Source: RH-AL1 sp965277355 (GTDB taxonomy: Bacteria; Pseudomonadota; Alphaproteobacteria; Rhizobiales; Beijerinckiaceae). From it: a stretch of 64,000 bases of DNA. This document shows, piece after piece, positions 8,020 through 16,307 of the stretch. Location: the NCBI GenBank assembly GCA_965277355.1, contig CBDICN010000002.1, positions 1 to 64,000 of the forward strand, read 5' to 3'. The notes below the pieces were generated by a model. That model had not been told where the DNA came from and ran no database searches. It was given only the letters and a program-made list of their open reading frames with translations. Numbering within the stretch: the stretch's first letter is position 1; each line of letters starts with the position of its first letter. The position numbers and the translations under genes are program-made.

Positions 8020-9108
8020 TCAGCTCCGCGAAACCAGACGGGCGATCAGCTTCGAGGTGTAGTCGACCATCGGCACGATGCGGGCATAGTTGAGCCGCGT
8101 CGGGCCGATGACGCCGAGCACGCCGACGATGCGCTGTTGGCTATCGCGGAACGGAGCCGCGATCATCGAGGAGCCGGACAGCGAGAACAGCTTGTTCTCC
8201 GACCCGATGAAGATGCGCACGCCTTCGCCGCCCTCGGCGCGATTGAGCAGATCGACCACATCCTTCTTCGTCTCGAGATCGGCGAAGAGAAGCCGGATGC
8301 GCTCGAGGTCGGCGGCGGCGGTGAGGTCGGTGAGGAGGTTCGCCTGTCCGCGCACGATCAGGCGCCCCTGCCCCTCGACCCAGCTGGCGAGGCCGGCGTC
8401 GACCAAACGCGCGGTGAGCTCGCCGAGCTCGGCCTCGGCGGCACGGCGCGACGCCTCGGTGTCGCCGCGCACCTCCGCTATCGTCCGCCCGCGCACTCGG
8501 GCGTTGAGATAGTTGCCGGCCTCGATCAGGGCCGAGGCCGGCAGGTCCGCGGCGATCGGCAGGACGCGGTTCTCGACTGAGCCGTCCTCCGCGACGAGCA
8601 CGGCCAAGGCCCGCTCGGGCTCGAGGCGCAGGAACTCGATGTGCTTGAGCCGGGCATTGTCCTTCGAGGTGACGACGACGCCGGCGCCACGGGTCATGCC
8701 CGACAGCATGGTCGTCGCCTCGGTGAGGATCGCCTCGAAGCTACGGTCCTGCGGACCGCCCATCTGCGCCTCGATGGCGCGGCGCTCCTCCTCGTCGATG
8801 TCGCCGATTTCGAGCAGCGCGTCGACGAAGAAGCGCAACCCGATCTCGGTCGGCAGTCGGCCGGCCGAGGTGTGAGGCGCGAAAATGAGGCCGCTTTCCT
8901 CCAGCGCCTGCATGACGTTGCGCACGGAGGCCGGCGACAGCGGCACCGGAAGCAGCCGCGACAGGTTGCGCGAACCGACCGGCTCACCGGTGGCGAGGTA
9001 GCCCTCGACGATGCGGCGAAAGATGTCGAGCGAGCGCTGGTTGAGAGAGCGCAGCGTACTCGCCTCGCGCAGAGCCTCCTGTGCCGCCTGCTCGATCAGC
9101 GAAGTCAT
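8020..9108 (-). CDS. hrcA: HrcA heat-shock repressor
   Basis: Repressor of groESL-type heat-shock genes that binds the CIRCE operator. The 362-residue chain has the N-terminal winged helix (FRRIVEGYLATGEPVGSR and LSPASVRNVMQALEESGLI). The GAF-like core follows with VFIGSEN-type strands, and the C-terminus is IGPTRLNYARIVPMVDYTSK. Length and order match the family. In most alphaproteobacteria grpE follows hrcA; here the copper genes occupy that place, and the remnant at 4636-4731 shows the 3' end was duplicated. No CIRCE element was seen upstream. Confidence 0.95.
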   Translation of the reverse strand: MTSLIEQAAQEALREASTLRSLNQRSLDIFRRIVEGYLATGEPVGSRNLSRLLPVPLSPASVRNVMQALEESGLIFAPHTSAGRLPTEIGLRFFVDALLEIGDIDEEERRAIEAQMGGPQDRSFEAILTEATTMLSGMTRGAGVVVTSKDNARLKHIEFLRLEPERALAVLVAEDGSVENRVLPIAADLPASALIEAGNYLNARVRGRTIAEVRGDTEASRRAAEAELGELTARLVDAGLASWVEGQGRLIVRGQANLLTDLTAAADLERIRLLFADLETKKDVVDLLNRAEGGEGVRIFIGSENKLFSLSGSSMIAAPFRDSQQRIVGVLGVIGPTRLNYARIVPMVDYTSKLIARLVSRS

Positions 9109-9416
9109 CGGGAAAGCATGCCGCCGCTCGAGGCTGCGTGCAAGAGCGGCGCGGTAGGGTCAAGGTGGTAGGGATATTCATGGCTGCGGAGCGGCCTGCC
9201 GGCAGGCCGCCGCGCGCCCTCGGCAGCGCGAGACCGCTGTCGGGATCCTGGAGGGGATCTTGGCCTTATCCTGGACGGGATCGGTGACCCTTTTGGACCG
9301 GAAACGCTCATGCGGCGCGCTGGCCATGTAGAGCAACGGTGAGAGCAGGCCATTGCGGCGCTTCACCTGCCGCTTTATGGTCGGCGCGCTCGCGGCGCAA
9401 AGCCCGGCCGACACGA
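9109..9416. other. Intergenic stretch between hrcA and tRNA-Gln
   Basis: About 300 bases with no credible coding frame. The rph gene that often diverges from hrcA is absent. I see no CIRCE inverted repeat; the stretch presumably holds the promoters of hrcA and the tRNA. Confidence 0.5.
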
Positions 9417-9491
9417 TGGGGCGTCGCCAAGCGGTAAGGCAGCGGATTTTGATTCCGCCATGCGGAGGTTCGAATCCTCCCGCCCCAGCCA
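9417..9491 (+). tRNA. tRNA-Gln (anticodon TTG)
   Basis: The 75-base sequence folds as a tRNA. The acceptor stem TGGGGCG pairs with CGCCCCA before the discriminator G and an encoded CCA. The D arm contains GCCAAGCGGTAAGGC. The anticodon stem GCGGA/TCCGC encloses the loop TTTTGAT with anticodon TTG. The T arm is GGAGGTTCGAATCCTCC. It stands at the left edge of the polysaccharide locus, a position often used for integration of foreign DNA. Confidence 0.97.
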
Positions 9492-10165
9492 CCCAGACTG
9501 TTCGACCGGAGATTTCCGCGGCCCAGTTATAAAGTCAGGCGTTGCTCAGCGCTTAGCGGTCTGCTGGTGGTTGCTAGGCCGTGCGAAGGCACTCTCGTCG
9601 GATCTCCGGCGCCAAGAAGGGTCCGGTCTGCGCCGCTGAACTCCAATAAATCGGTATGGCGTCTATCCATGCTGTCCCAACGTCTCTGCTATCCAAGCTC
9701 ATCAAGGCGGCATTCGCAACCAGACGCGCTGCGACAATGCTCGGTCTTTCGGAAGACGGCACGATCGGTTTGATGTGCTCGGGAGGGCTGCCTGATCCTA
9801 ATGAAGATGGCGCCTGCGCGGTCCCCTCGGACGGCAGGCTGATGCTTAGCGTGCGCAACGCCATCGAGGCTCCGCGAACTCGCCATCGCCGAGTTCGCCG
9901 CGCGGCGGCTCCGCCTGCTGAGGGGTGCCGCGCATCATCGAGACCGCCAGCCGTATCCGCATCGCCTTCGCCGCCGGTTCCGAAACCGACCTGTTCGTCG
10001 CTGCCGAGCGCGCTCCCGGCCGCGCGCGCCATGAGCGATGGGGCCGATGCCCGATCGCTCGTCTCATGTCTCCAACGCGTCCACCAGTGCGGACTCGAAT
10101 TACGAAAACGCCGATGGCGCGACGGCAAATCCTCGCGACCACATCGCATCATCGAATAGGAGGCG
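9492..10165. other. Non-coding or decayed stretch at the left edge of the polysaccharide locus
   Basis: Several overlapping open frames on both strands exist (for example 9574-10221 minus and 9656-10159 plus). None has a good ribosome site, recognisable domain or convincing codon pattern. It may be eroded coding DNA next to the tRNA. I see no 3'-tRNA repeat that would mark an attachment site. Confidence 0.4.
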
Positions 10166-11107
10166 TCAGTACGCGAACGAGCCAAGGTATATATCGTGCC
10201 GATGCGGATCATTTGGCGCATCCATCGACGTTGGGAAAACTTCCGATGATTTTCGAGTCTCGTAGCCGGATCGAAGCACGAATGTTATCTCAAGCACATC
10301 TGGAAGCGGGATACCGGCAACCATGCAGACCCGCCCGTTATTGTTAGCATGTGCATGGATCGGTATGTGCGTTGCAGCCAATTTTTCGAGAACGCGGACC
10401 GCGCGCTGACGGAATGCCTCATCGGCCAGCCGCCGAAGGCTGTGAAACTCGATCACGATCTGCCGGCATCGTGCAATAAGCGAGGACGGCGTGGCGTCAA
10501 GGCATTCCCACTCCGAACCCTCGATGTCCATCTTGAGAATGTAGGCCAGTGGCATCTCCAGGAGTTGCGCGATTGTGATCCCACTTCCGTTTGCCGAGGC
10601 GACTACTCGCATGCGATGGAACCTGAGAAGCGGATGCGATGTCGGAGCGGCATCAACGGAGTCGTCGTATTGATCGACCGGGATGCCGCGACCGGCGAAG
10701 TCACTGTCCCAATCGTCGTTCTGGCTGATTCCTAGCGAGAGCGCGCGATCTACGTTGACGGTATCGTCGAGCATGACGTAGCCGCCGTCGTTGGCGCTCC
10801 CAAACCTCTTCTTGGCTACGTTTACAACTTCATGTGTCCTCAGCAAGCTAAGCGCGCCTTCCACGCTCCGTCGACTTGCAAGCGTGGCCTTGTCCGATAT
10901 GGCCGTTGTGTCCAGCTCAAGTCTTTCCACCAGAGATCCGAGACGGCGTCTGGCGAAAGAACCGAGACGTCGTCTTGCAAAAGATTCGATGCTTAGCGAC
11001 ACGCTACTTCGTACCGACTTGAGGCCAGTCAAGTGATAAACCCATTGTAGAGGAACCAAGTTTCGGTCATGCCGCAGAGGGCTTCCAGCTTTTCTGCTCT
11101 CAATCAT
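10166..11107 (-). CDS. FkbM-family methyltransferase
   Basis: A 313-residue protein whose C-terminal half carries FkbM-type SAM-dependent methyltransferase features: GSANDGGYVMLDD, DRALSLGISQNDDWDSDFA, and the family hallmark YILKMDIEGSEWECL, followed by IVIEFHSL. Such enzymes O-methylate sugars in surface glycans. The ATG at 11107 is supported by GGGGAG upstream; an open frame extends further but without a site. Near residues 42-57 the octapeptide FARRRLGS is repeated in tandem. Confidence 0.8.
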   Translation of the reverse strand: MIESRKAGSPLRHDRNLVPLQWVYHLTGLKSVRSSVSLSIESFARRRLGSFARRRLGSLVERLELDTTAISDKATLASRRSVEGALSLLRTHEVVNVAKKRFGSANDGGYVMLDDTVNVDRALSLGISQNDDWDSDFAGRGIPVDQYDDSVDAAPTSHPLLRFHRMRVVASANGSGITIAQLLEMPLAYILKMDIEGSEWECLDATPSSLIARCRQIVIEFHSLRRLADEAFRQRAVRVLEKLAATHIPIHAHANNNGRVCMVAGIPLPDVLEITFVLRSGYETRKSSEVFPTSMDAPNDPHRHDIYLGSFAY

Positions 11108-11319
11108 TGCGGTACTCCCCACGGACACACGGCCTCTGGTATTGAGATATCTCGTCACCAATGCCCAATAACAGCATCCAGTCCAAGCCTCGAAAAGCGG
11201 ACCAATTAACATGAAAGTGTGCGGATGCGTGCCATAATCGGCTCCAAGCCTCGGGCTCACGAGCCGCCACCAACGGTCCCGATCTAATCGGGATCCGACG
11301 TCGATTGGCCGATTTGGGA

Positions 11320-12477
11320 TCATTCGACCTTCTCGAAGGACCGCGACCGGCTTCTCACCGGCTCGGTCGACGCGAACTCCTGCGCTTTCGGGCTGGAGCT
11401 TTGCGACCTCCACCTTTTGTGATCTCCGAGTGCGGTCACCTCCTGATAGACGGCCACCGTCGCGCTCGAGACGCGCTCGATCCGAAGATAATCGATATTG
11501 CTTTGGCTATTGCTGCGCCAGAGCGCTAGAGCCTTCGAATCCTCAAGAAGCAGGAGGATTTTTTCCGCTAGTTGTTCGGGCGCTTGAGGTGGCACGAGCA
11601 GCCCTGCGCGACCGTGATCGAGCAACTCGGGTATACCATCGACGTGCGTGGCGACGATCGCGCAGCCTGCCTCACGCGCTTCGGCGATTACGAGCGGCGC
11701 CGGATCGGAGAGAGAGGGCAAAACAAAGATGTCCGCTCCGAGCAGAAAGCTTTGCGGATTGGATTGAGGACCCGTGAAACAGATTGAGGATCCAAGACCG
11801 GCGGCGGCCGCACGGTAGTGGTCTTCGTGCGGACCTTCTCCGACGATGAAGAGCTTCGCGGTTGGGACGCGCTCCAGCACCCTGGCGAAGGCTGCGATCA
11901 GATCTCCGACCCCTTTTCGCGGGTGAAGGCCGCCGACGAAGATCACGGAAGGGGAAGGGAGGGGCTCGGGAGTCCTGTCCTGGCCCTCAAAACGCGCCGC
12001 GCCGATAGTCCCGTTCAAGACGGTTCGCAAAGAGGAGCGCGGAAGGCCTCGCTTTTCCATCGAACGGCGGACAGCGTCACTGACCGCGATGACTCGACTA
12101 CCAACGCCCATAAGACGCGAGCTTCGGCTGAACGCGTTGTGAACGGTTGTTACAAGAGGGATCCGCATGAGCCGGCAGCCAGGCCATGTCAGAAGCGCGC
12201 TTTTTACCATGTGAGCGTGCACGACGTCCGGCTGCCAGCGCCATAGCAGCCGCGCCATCGCGAACAAGGCCGCCGGCGATCCCGCGCGACGTTGCAGCCC
12301 TACGGTGAATATCGCGACGCCCTTTGCCGTCAACAGCGCGTCGAAGTCGCCGCCCGCGCTGCAGAAGGCCACGTGGTGCCCGGACGCCGCCTGAGCACAG
12401 GCGAGATCGACGGCTGCGTGAACGTGGCCGTTGAGGCGACCACTGTGGTTGAGAACATGAAAGATACGCACGACCAT
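11320..12477 (-). CDS. Glycosyltransferase family 4
   Basis: A GT-B-fold retaining glycosyltransferase of 385 residues. The N-terminal Rossmann half has RIFHVLNHSGRLNGHVHAAV and DVVHAHMVKSALLTW. The nucleotide-sugar half has VIFVGGLHPRKGVGDLIAAF, LFIVGEGP and the E-x7-E region (DPAPLVIAEAREAGCAIVAT). The ATG at 12477 has GGGGGAG upstream; the longer open frame would overlap the preceding GT8 gene. It adds a sugar to the polysaccharide repeat unit in the cytoplasm. The Ser/Arg-rich C-terminal tail is unusual. Donor and acceptor are unknown. Confidence 0.85.
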   Translation of the reverse strand: MVVRIFHVLNHSGRLNGHVHAAVDLACAQAASGHHVAFCSAGGDFDALLTAKGVAIFTVGLQRRAGSPAALFAMARLLWRWQPDVVHAHMVKSALLTWPGCRLMRIPLVTTVHNAFSRSSRLMGVGSRVIAVSDAVRRSMEKRGLPRSSLRTVLNGTIGAARFEGQDRTPEPLPSPSVIFVGGLHPRKGVGDLIAAFARVLERVPTAKLFIVGEGPHEDHYRAAAAGLGSSICFTGPQSNPQSFLLGADIFVLPSLSDPAPLVIAEAREAGCAIVATHVDGIPELLDHGRAGLLVPPQAPEQLAEKILLLLEDSKALALWRSNSQSNIDYLRIERVSSATVAVYQEVTALGDHKRWRSQSSSPKAQEFASTEPVRSRSRSFEKVE

Positions 12478-12565
12478 ACTCCCCCAACCGCTTAATTGCC
12501 GGATCGCTTGCCCCCGCAAGATCGCCCACGCTCGGTTCTTTTCGACCGCGAAGACCCGAGCGAGA

Positions 12566-13534
12566 TCAAATCCAGGCCGTCCGTTCGTAGGCGCGAACAT
12601 CGGTGTGCCGCGACGCCAAGCTCGCCAACGCCGGCCACTGGAGGAGTGCGTTCTTCACGGGCGTGAGCCGGTTATGTGCTTGGATATCGGCCTCGCTCAC
12701 CATCGGCAGCGTCAACTCGAGCGCGGTGAAGCGATCGCTTTCCGTCCTATAGAGGTGATGGATGTGCTCCCAAGGCTTGCACAAGCCCATCCAGGGTTTG
12801 ATGTATTGGTTGAAGTGGTAGATTGTCGGGCTAACGAGCCCCTCGATGCCCAAAAAGCGCGCGGGCGACTGGAAATTCCATTTCAGCGAGAGAGGGAGGC
12901 GCCGGTCCCCTGTCACCGCGTTCAACGCGCTCTGATCTAGACACACGCAAAGACTTCTGTGCTGCTTGAAGAACGCGAAGGCCTGCTCGGCGAGCAGTCT
13001 CCAAGTCTTCCGCGTGACAGCGAGGATGCCGGAATTAAAATAGCCGCCAGCACCGATCCCCAGCCCCTCGTGATAGGCGAGGATGCGACGTCCCGCCGGT
13101 GTAAGGCGGCTGCGGCGAAACGAGATGACGTCTTCGGCAGCCGCGATCCGGCCCTCGGGAACGTCTGCCTCGACGAGCGCGGTCGGATCCTGACTGACCA
13201 TTGTGTCGCCGTCGATATAAACGATTTTTTGATAACGGATCGGGAGTAGGTCGGCGATGAAGAAACGCCCAAGCGTCGTCGAGTTGATGTAGCCATCGAA
13301 CGCGAACGAATTGATTTGCTTGAGAGCGACAGCGCCGACGCCTTCCACGTGAATGCCGAGATTTCCAAGCCGCCGATTGATAAACGGAAGACGGCTCTCG
13401 TCTTCGGTTGTGAGCAGGATGACGATGTCGGCCTTGTGGTTTGGGACAAACCTGCGGACGCCCGCCGCCGACACGATCGACGGCAGGAGGTAATCGAGGC
13501 TCGAGACGTAGCAGATCACGCGATCTGAGGCCAC
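12566..13534 (-). CDS. Glycosyltransferase family 8
   Basis: A GT-A-fold retaining transferase of 322 residues, like lipopolysaccharide galactosyl- and glucosyltransferases and glycogenin. Visible motifs are INSTTLGRFFIADLLP, the metal-binding DxD in KIVYIDGDTMV, and YFNSGILAVTRKTWR. Further on are LDQSALNAVTGD and YHFNQYIKPW, where the His and the donor-site loop of GT8 lie. I chose the GTG at 13534 because GGAGGG lies 6 bases upstream; a GTG at 13585 is also in frame. It probably shares a transcript with the GT4 gene that follows. Confidence 0.85.
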   Translation of the reverse strand: MASDRVICYVSSLDYLLPSIVSAAGVRRFVPNHKADIVILLTTEDESRLPFINRRLGNLGIHVEGVGAVALKQINSFAFDGYINSTTLGRFFIADLLPIRYQKIVYIDGDTMVSQDPTALVEADVPEGRIAAAEDVISFRRSRLTPAGRRILAYHEGLGIGAGGYFNSGILAVTRKTWRLLAEQAFAFFKQHRSLCVCLDQSALNAVTGDRRLPLSLKWNFQSPARFLGIEGLVSPTIYHFNQYIKPWMGLCKPWEHIHHLYRTESDRFTALELTLPMVSEADIQAHNRLTPVKNALLQWPALASLASRHTDVRAYERTAWI

Positions 13535-13919
13535 CGTTTCCCTCCGAATGAACACCGCCTGCACACGGCATCCTGCTGGCGGCACGCTTTGTTGTCGGCG
13601 TTTACGGCAGGAAAGCTTCGCATGGAACTCTGCGCAAACGGGGCCTGATCTCCGACAGTAGAATTGATCAAGCCTGTGCGCAACGTGAATAAGGTGGGAA
13701 GAAATGTCAAATTTATCTACTTAAAGAATTTGAAGGGATCGCTTAAGGCGAATATCTTCTAGGCGGGATGGATTTCATATGCAGGTCACAGAGTATAATG
13801 CATCCGCAGAGTGCCTTGACGTCCTGTCGTGAGCGGTCCCGCATGACGGGGCTCGGCTCGAGCGCTTCGGCGTCGCGGAAAGGGAGCGATTTCGGCTTCC
13901 TGCAAAGGGGCAGCGTCCG
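13535..13919. promoter_or_regulatory. Divergent promoter region between GT8 and rfbF genes
   Basis: A 385-base gap between divergently transcribed polysaccharide genes. Its middle (about 13700-13760) is markedly AT-rich, as expected for divergent promoters. No -35/-10 pair is convincing enough to mark, and no operator repeat stands out. Confidence 0.4.
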
Positions 13920-14702
13920 ATGGGTGTGAAGCTTGTCATCCTCGCCGGAGGGCTCGGCAGCCGGCTCTCCGAGGAAACGACCACGAAGCCGAAGCCGATG
14001 GTCGAGATCGGCGGACGGCCGATACTGTGGCACATCATGAAGATCTACTCTGCGCACAACATTAATGATTTTGTCGTATGCCTTGGATATAAAGGCTACG
14101 TGATCAAGGAATATTTTGCGAACTACTTTCTCCATACCTCCGACGTCACCTTCGACGTGGCGCGCAACAACATGGAAATCCATACTTCCAAATCTGAGCC
14201 GTGGCGGGTCACCTTGGTCGACACCGGCGAGGCTACCATGACCGGCGGTCGCCTCAAGCGCGTCATTCCCTACGTCCGCGGCGACGACTTCTTTTGCATG
14301 ACCTACGGCGACGGCGTCGGCGACGTCGACGTGGCCTCGCTGATGAAGCAGCACGAGCGATCCGGCCGACTTGCCACCGTGACCGGCACCCGGCCGCCCG
14401 GCCGCTTCGGCACCCTCGGGCTCGATGGCGAGATGGTCGCAGAATTCGAAGAAAAACCCGTTGGCGAAGCTGGCTGGATCAACGGCGGCTTCTTCGTGCT
14501 TTCGCCGAAGGTCGGCTCCTACATCGAGGATGATCAAACCATGTGGGAGCAAGCGCCTCTTGAACGGCTCGCTCGAGACGGACAATTGGGGGTCTTTAAG
14601 CATAAGGGTTTCTGGCAGCCGATGGACAGCCTTCGTGATCGAAACCTTCTAGAACAGCTCTGGGCGAGCGGCGCAGCACCATGGAAGATCTGGGATGCTT
14701 GA
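13920..14702 (+). CDS. rfbF: Glucose-1-phosphate cytidylyltransferase
   Basis: Makes CDP-glucose from CTP and glucose-1-phosphate, the first step of CDP-deoxysugar synthesis. The 260 residues carry the nucleotidyltransferase signature LAGGLGSRLSEETTTKPKPM (residues 8-27). The family segments WHIMKIYSAHNINDFVVCLG, DDFFCMTYGDGVGDV and GWINGGFFVLSPK are also present. AAGGGG precedes the ATG. It overlaps the next gene by 8 bases and opens a plus-strand operon of five tightly packed sugar genes. Confidence 0.95.
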   Translation: MGVKLVILAGGLGSRLSEETTTKPKPMVEIGGRPILWHIMKIYSAHNINDFVVCLGYKGYVIKEYFANYFLHTSDVTFDVARNNMEIHTSKSEPWRVTLVDTGEATMTGGRLKRVIPYVRGDDFFCMTYGDGVGDVDVASLMKQHERSGRLATVTGTRPPGRFGTLGLDGEMVAEFEEKPVGEAGWINGGFFVLSPKVGSYIEDDQTMWEQAPLERLARDGQLGVFKHKGFWQPMDSLRDRNLLEQLWASGAAPWKIWDA

Positions 14703-15849
14703 CCTTTGCCACCAAACAACAAGGGGCGATGCTCGGGCGCCATTCGGAGGCGTTTATGCAGGCAAGCGTGTGCTCATCACCGGCCACACGGGATTCAAAG
14801 GCAGTTGGCTGACCTCTTGGCTCATTGTTCAGGGCGCGATGGTTTGCGGCGTTTCCAAGGACATCCCGACGAAGCCGTCATTGTTCGCGCTCGCAGCGCT
14901 CGAGGGACAGGTGCGTCATCAGATAGGCGACGTGCGTGATCTCAGTCTCATGCGAAGCCTCGTACGATCATTCAAGCCCGATTTCGTCTTTCACCTCGCG
15001 GCGCAGGCCATCGTCACCATGTCCTATACGGACCCATTGGAGACGATCACGAGCAACGTCCTCGGGACCGCGAACGTGCTCGAGGCGCTGCGCGAGGTCG
15101 ATTGGCCCTGCGTCGCGATCATCATCACGAGCGACAAGTGCTACGACAATGTCGAATGGGTCTGGGGCTATCGCGAGACGGACGTTCTCGGCGGCAAGGA
15201 CGTCTACAGCGGCTCGAAGGGCGCGGCCGAGCTCGTTTTCAAGTCCTACTATCATTCCTTTTACAAGGACCAGTCTCATCCGGTGAAAATCGCCGCGGCT
15301 CGGGCAGGCAACGTTATCGGCGGCGGCGATTGGGCGGCGAACCGCATCATCGCGGATTGCATTCGGGCTTGGTCGGAAGGGCGTCCGGTCGAGGTGAGAA
15401 GCCCCTCCGCGACACGTCCTTGGCAACACGTACTAGAGCCGTTGAGTGGCTACCTCAGTCTCGCCGAGCGTCTGTCTCGCGCGGGTCGGCATTCCGGCGA
15501 AGCCTTCAATTTCGGTCCGCGGTCGGAGCAAAACCGCACGGTCGTCGAGGTGCTCGAGGAACTAAGCCGTATCTGGGGGTTCGCTTCGGCAGCGGACGCG
15601 TTCATTGTCACCGGAAGCAGCAACTTTCACGAGGCCTTGTTGCTCAAGCTCAATTGCGACAAGGCGCTGCTGGAGCTCGGCTGGGAGGCGAGCCTCTCAT
15701 ACGGAGAATGCATACGGCTGACGGGCGAGTGGTATCGCAACGTCTTGCGCGAGGATCGCCCTGCCTTCGTCTGCGCAGCAGAGCAGATCGACGAATACGT
15801 CGCTTTCGCTCGGGAGCGTGGTCGATCTTGGGCCGTGGCTCACGCATGA
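14695..15849 (+). CDS. rfbG: CDP-glucose 4,6-dehydratase
   Basis: An NAD-dependent extended SDR that converts CDP-glucose to CDP-4-keto-6-deoxyglucose. The 384 residues show the cofactor motif GHTGFKG (30-36), FVFHLAAQAIVTMSYTDP, TSDKCYDN, and the catalytic Tyr171-Lys175 in YSGSKGAAE. The family motif RAGNVIGGGDWAANRIIADC is present. It overlaps rfbF by 8 bases and the epimerase-like gene by 4. No rfbH-type dideoxysugar dehydratase is present in the window. Confidence 0.95.
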   Translation: MLDLCHQTTRGDARAPFGGVYAGKRVLITGHTGFKGSWLTSWLIVQGAMVCGVSKDIPTKPSLFALAALEGQVRHQIGDVRDLSLMRSLVRSFKPDFVFHLAAQAIVTMSYTDPLETITSNVLGTANVLEALREVDWPCVAIIITSDKCYDNVEWVWGYRETDVLGGKDVYSGSKGAAELVFKSYYHSFYKDQSHPVKIAAARAGNVIGGGDWAANRIIADCIRAWSEGRPVEVRSPSATRPWQHVLEPLSGYLSLAERLSRAGRHSGEAFNFGPRSEQNRTVVEVLEELSRIWGFASAADAFIVTGSSNFHEALLLKLNCDKALLELGWEASLSYGECIRLTGEWYRNVLREDRPAFVCAAEQIDEYVAFARERGRSWAVAHA

Positions 15850-16307
15850 CCGATAGGAAACCGACTCGTACGCCACTACGGCGGATCCACACACCGAAGG
15901 GCGACGTGCTTCATGCGATCAAGGCGGACGACACCGGCTTTGTCGGCTTCGGCGAGGCCTATTTTTCGCAAGTGGTGTGCGGCGCTATCAAGGGCTGGAA
16001 GCGGCACCGGAAGATGACGCTGAACTTGATATGCCCGGTCGGCGCGGTTCGCGTTGTGGTACTGCAGGACCGGGAAGCCGCGACCGTGCTTACTGATACC
16101 ATCCTTTCCCCTGAAACGGAAGAACGCTATCAGCGATTGACCGTTCCTGCCATGCTGTGGTTCGGCTTCCAAGGAATCGGACCCGACCTCAATCTCCTCC
16201 TGAATGTGGCCAGTCATCCTCATGATCCCGATGAGGCGGAGACGGCGGATTTCATGGCGTGTCCCTGGCCCGAAGAGCGGGCGCTGATTGCGGCAGGGGC
16301 GAGATGA
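15846..16307 (+). CDS. Sugar 3,5-epimerase-like cupin protein
   Basis: A 153-residue small beta-rich protein of the RmlC/dTDP-sugar isomerase superfamily. Typical features are GDVLHAIKADD, GFGEAYFSQVVCGAIKGWKR (the position of the conserved His/Lys loop), HRKMTLNLICPVGAVRVVVL and VPAMLWFGFQGIG. In this operon it probably epimerises CDP-4-keto-6-deoxyglucose at C3, C5 or both. It overlaps both neighbours by four bases (ATGA type), so coupled translation is strongly indicated. Sequence alone does not fix the stereochemistry. Confidence 0.78.
   Translation: MTDRKPTRTPLRRIHTPKGDVLHAIKADDTGFVGFGEAYFSQVVCGAIKGWKRHRKMTLNLICPVGAVRVVVLQDREAATVLTDTILSPETEERYQRLTVPAMLWFGFQGIGPDLNLLLNVASHPHDPDEAETADFMACPWPEERALIAAGAR

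Noticed and set aside
8020..9200. CIRCE operator upstream of hrcA
   Set aside because: No TTAGCACTC-N9-GAGTGCTAA-like repeat was seen in the upstream sequence.
9574..10221. Open frames on both strands right of tRNA-Gln
   Set aside because: No ribosome site, no recognisable motif, and competing frames of equal length; reported only as a region.
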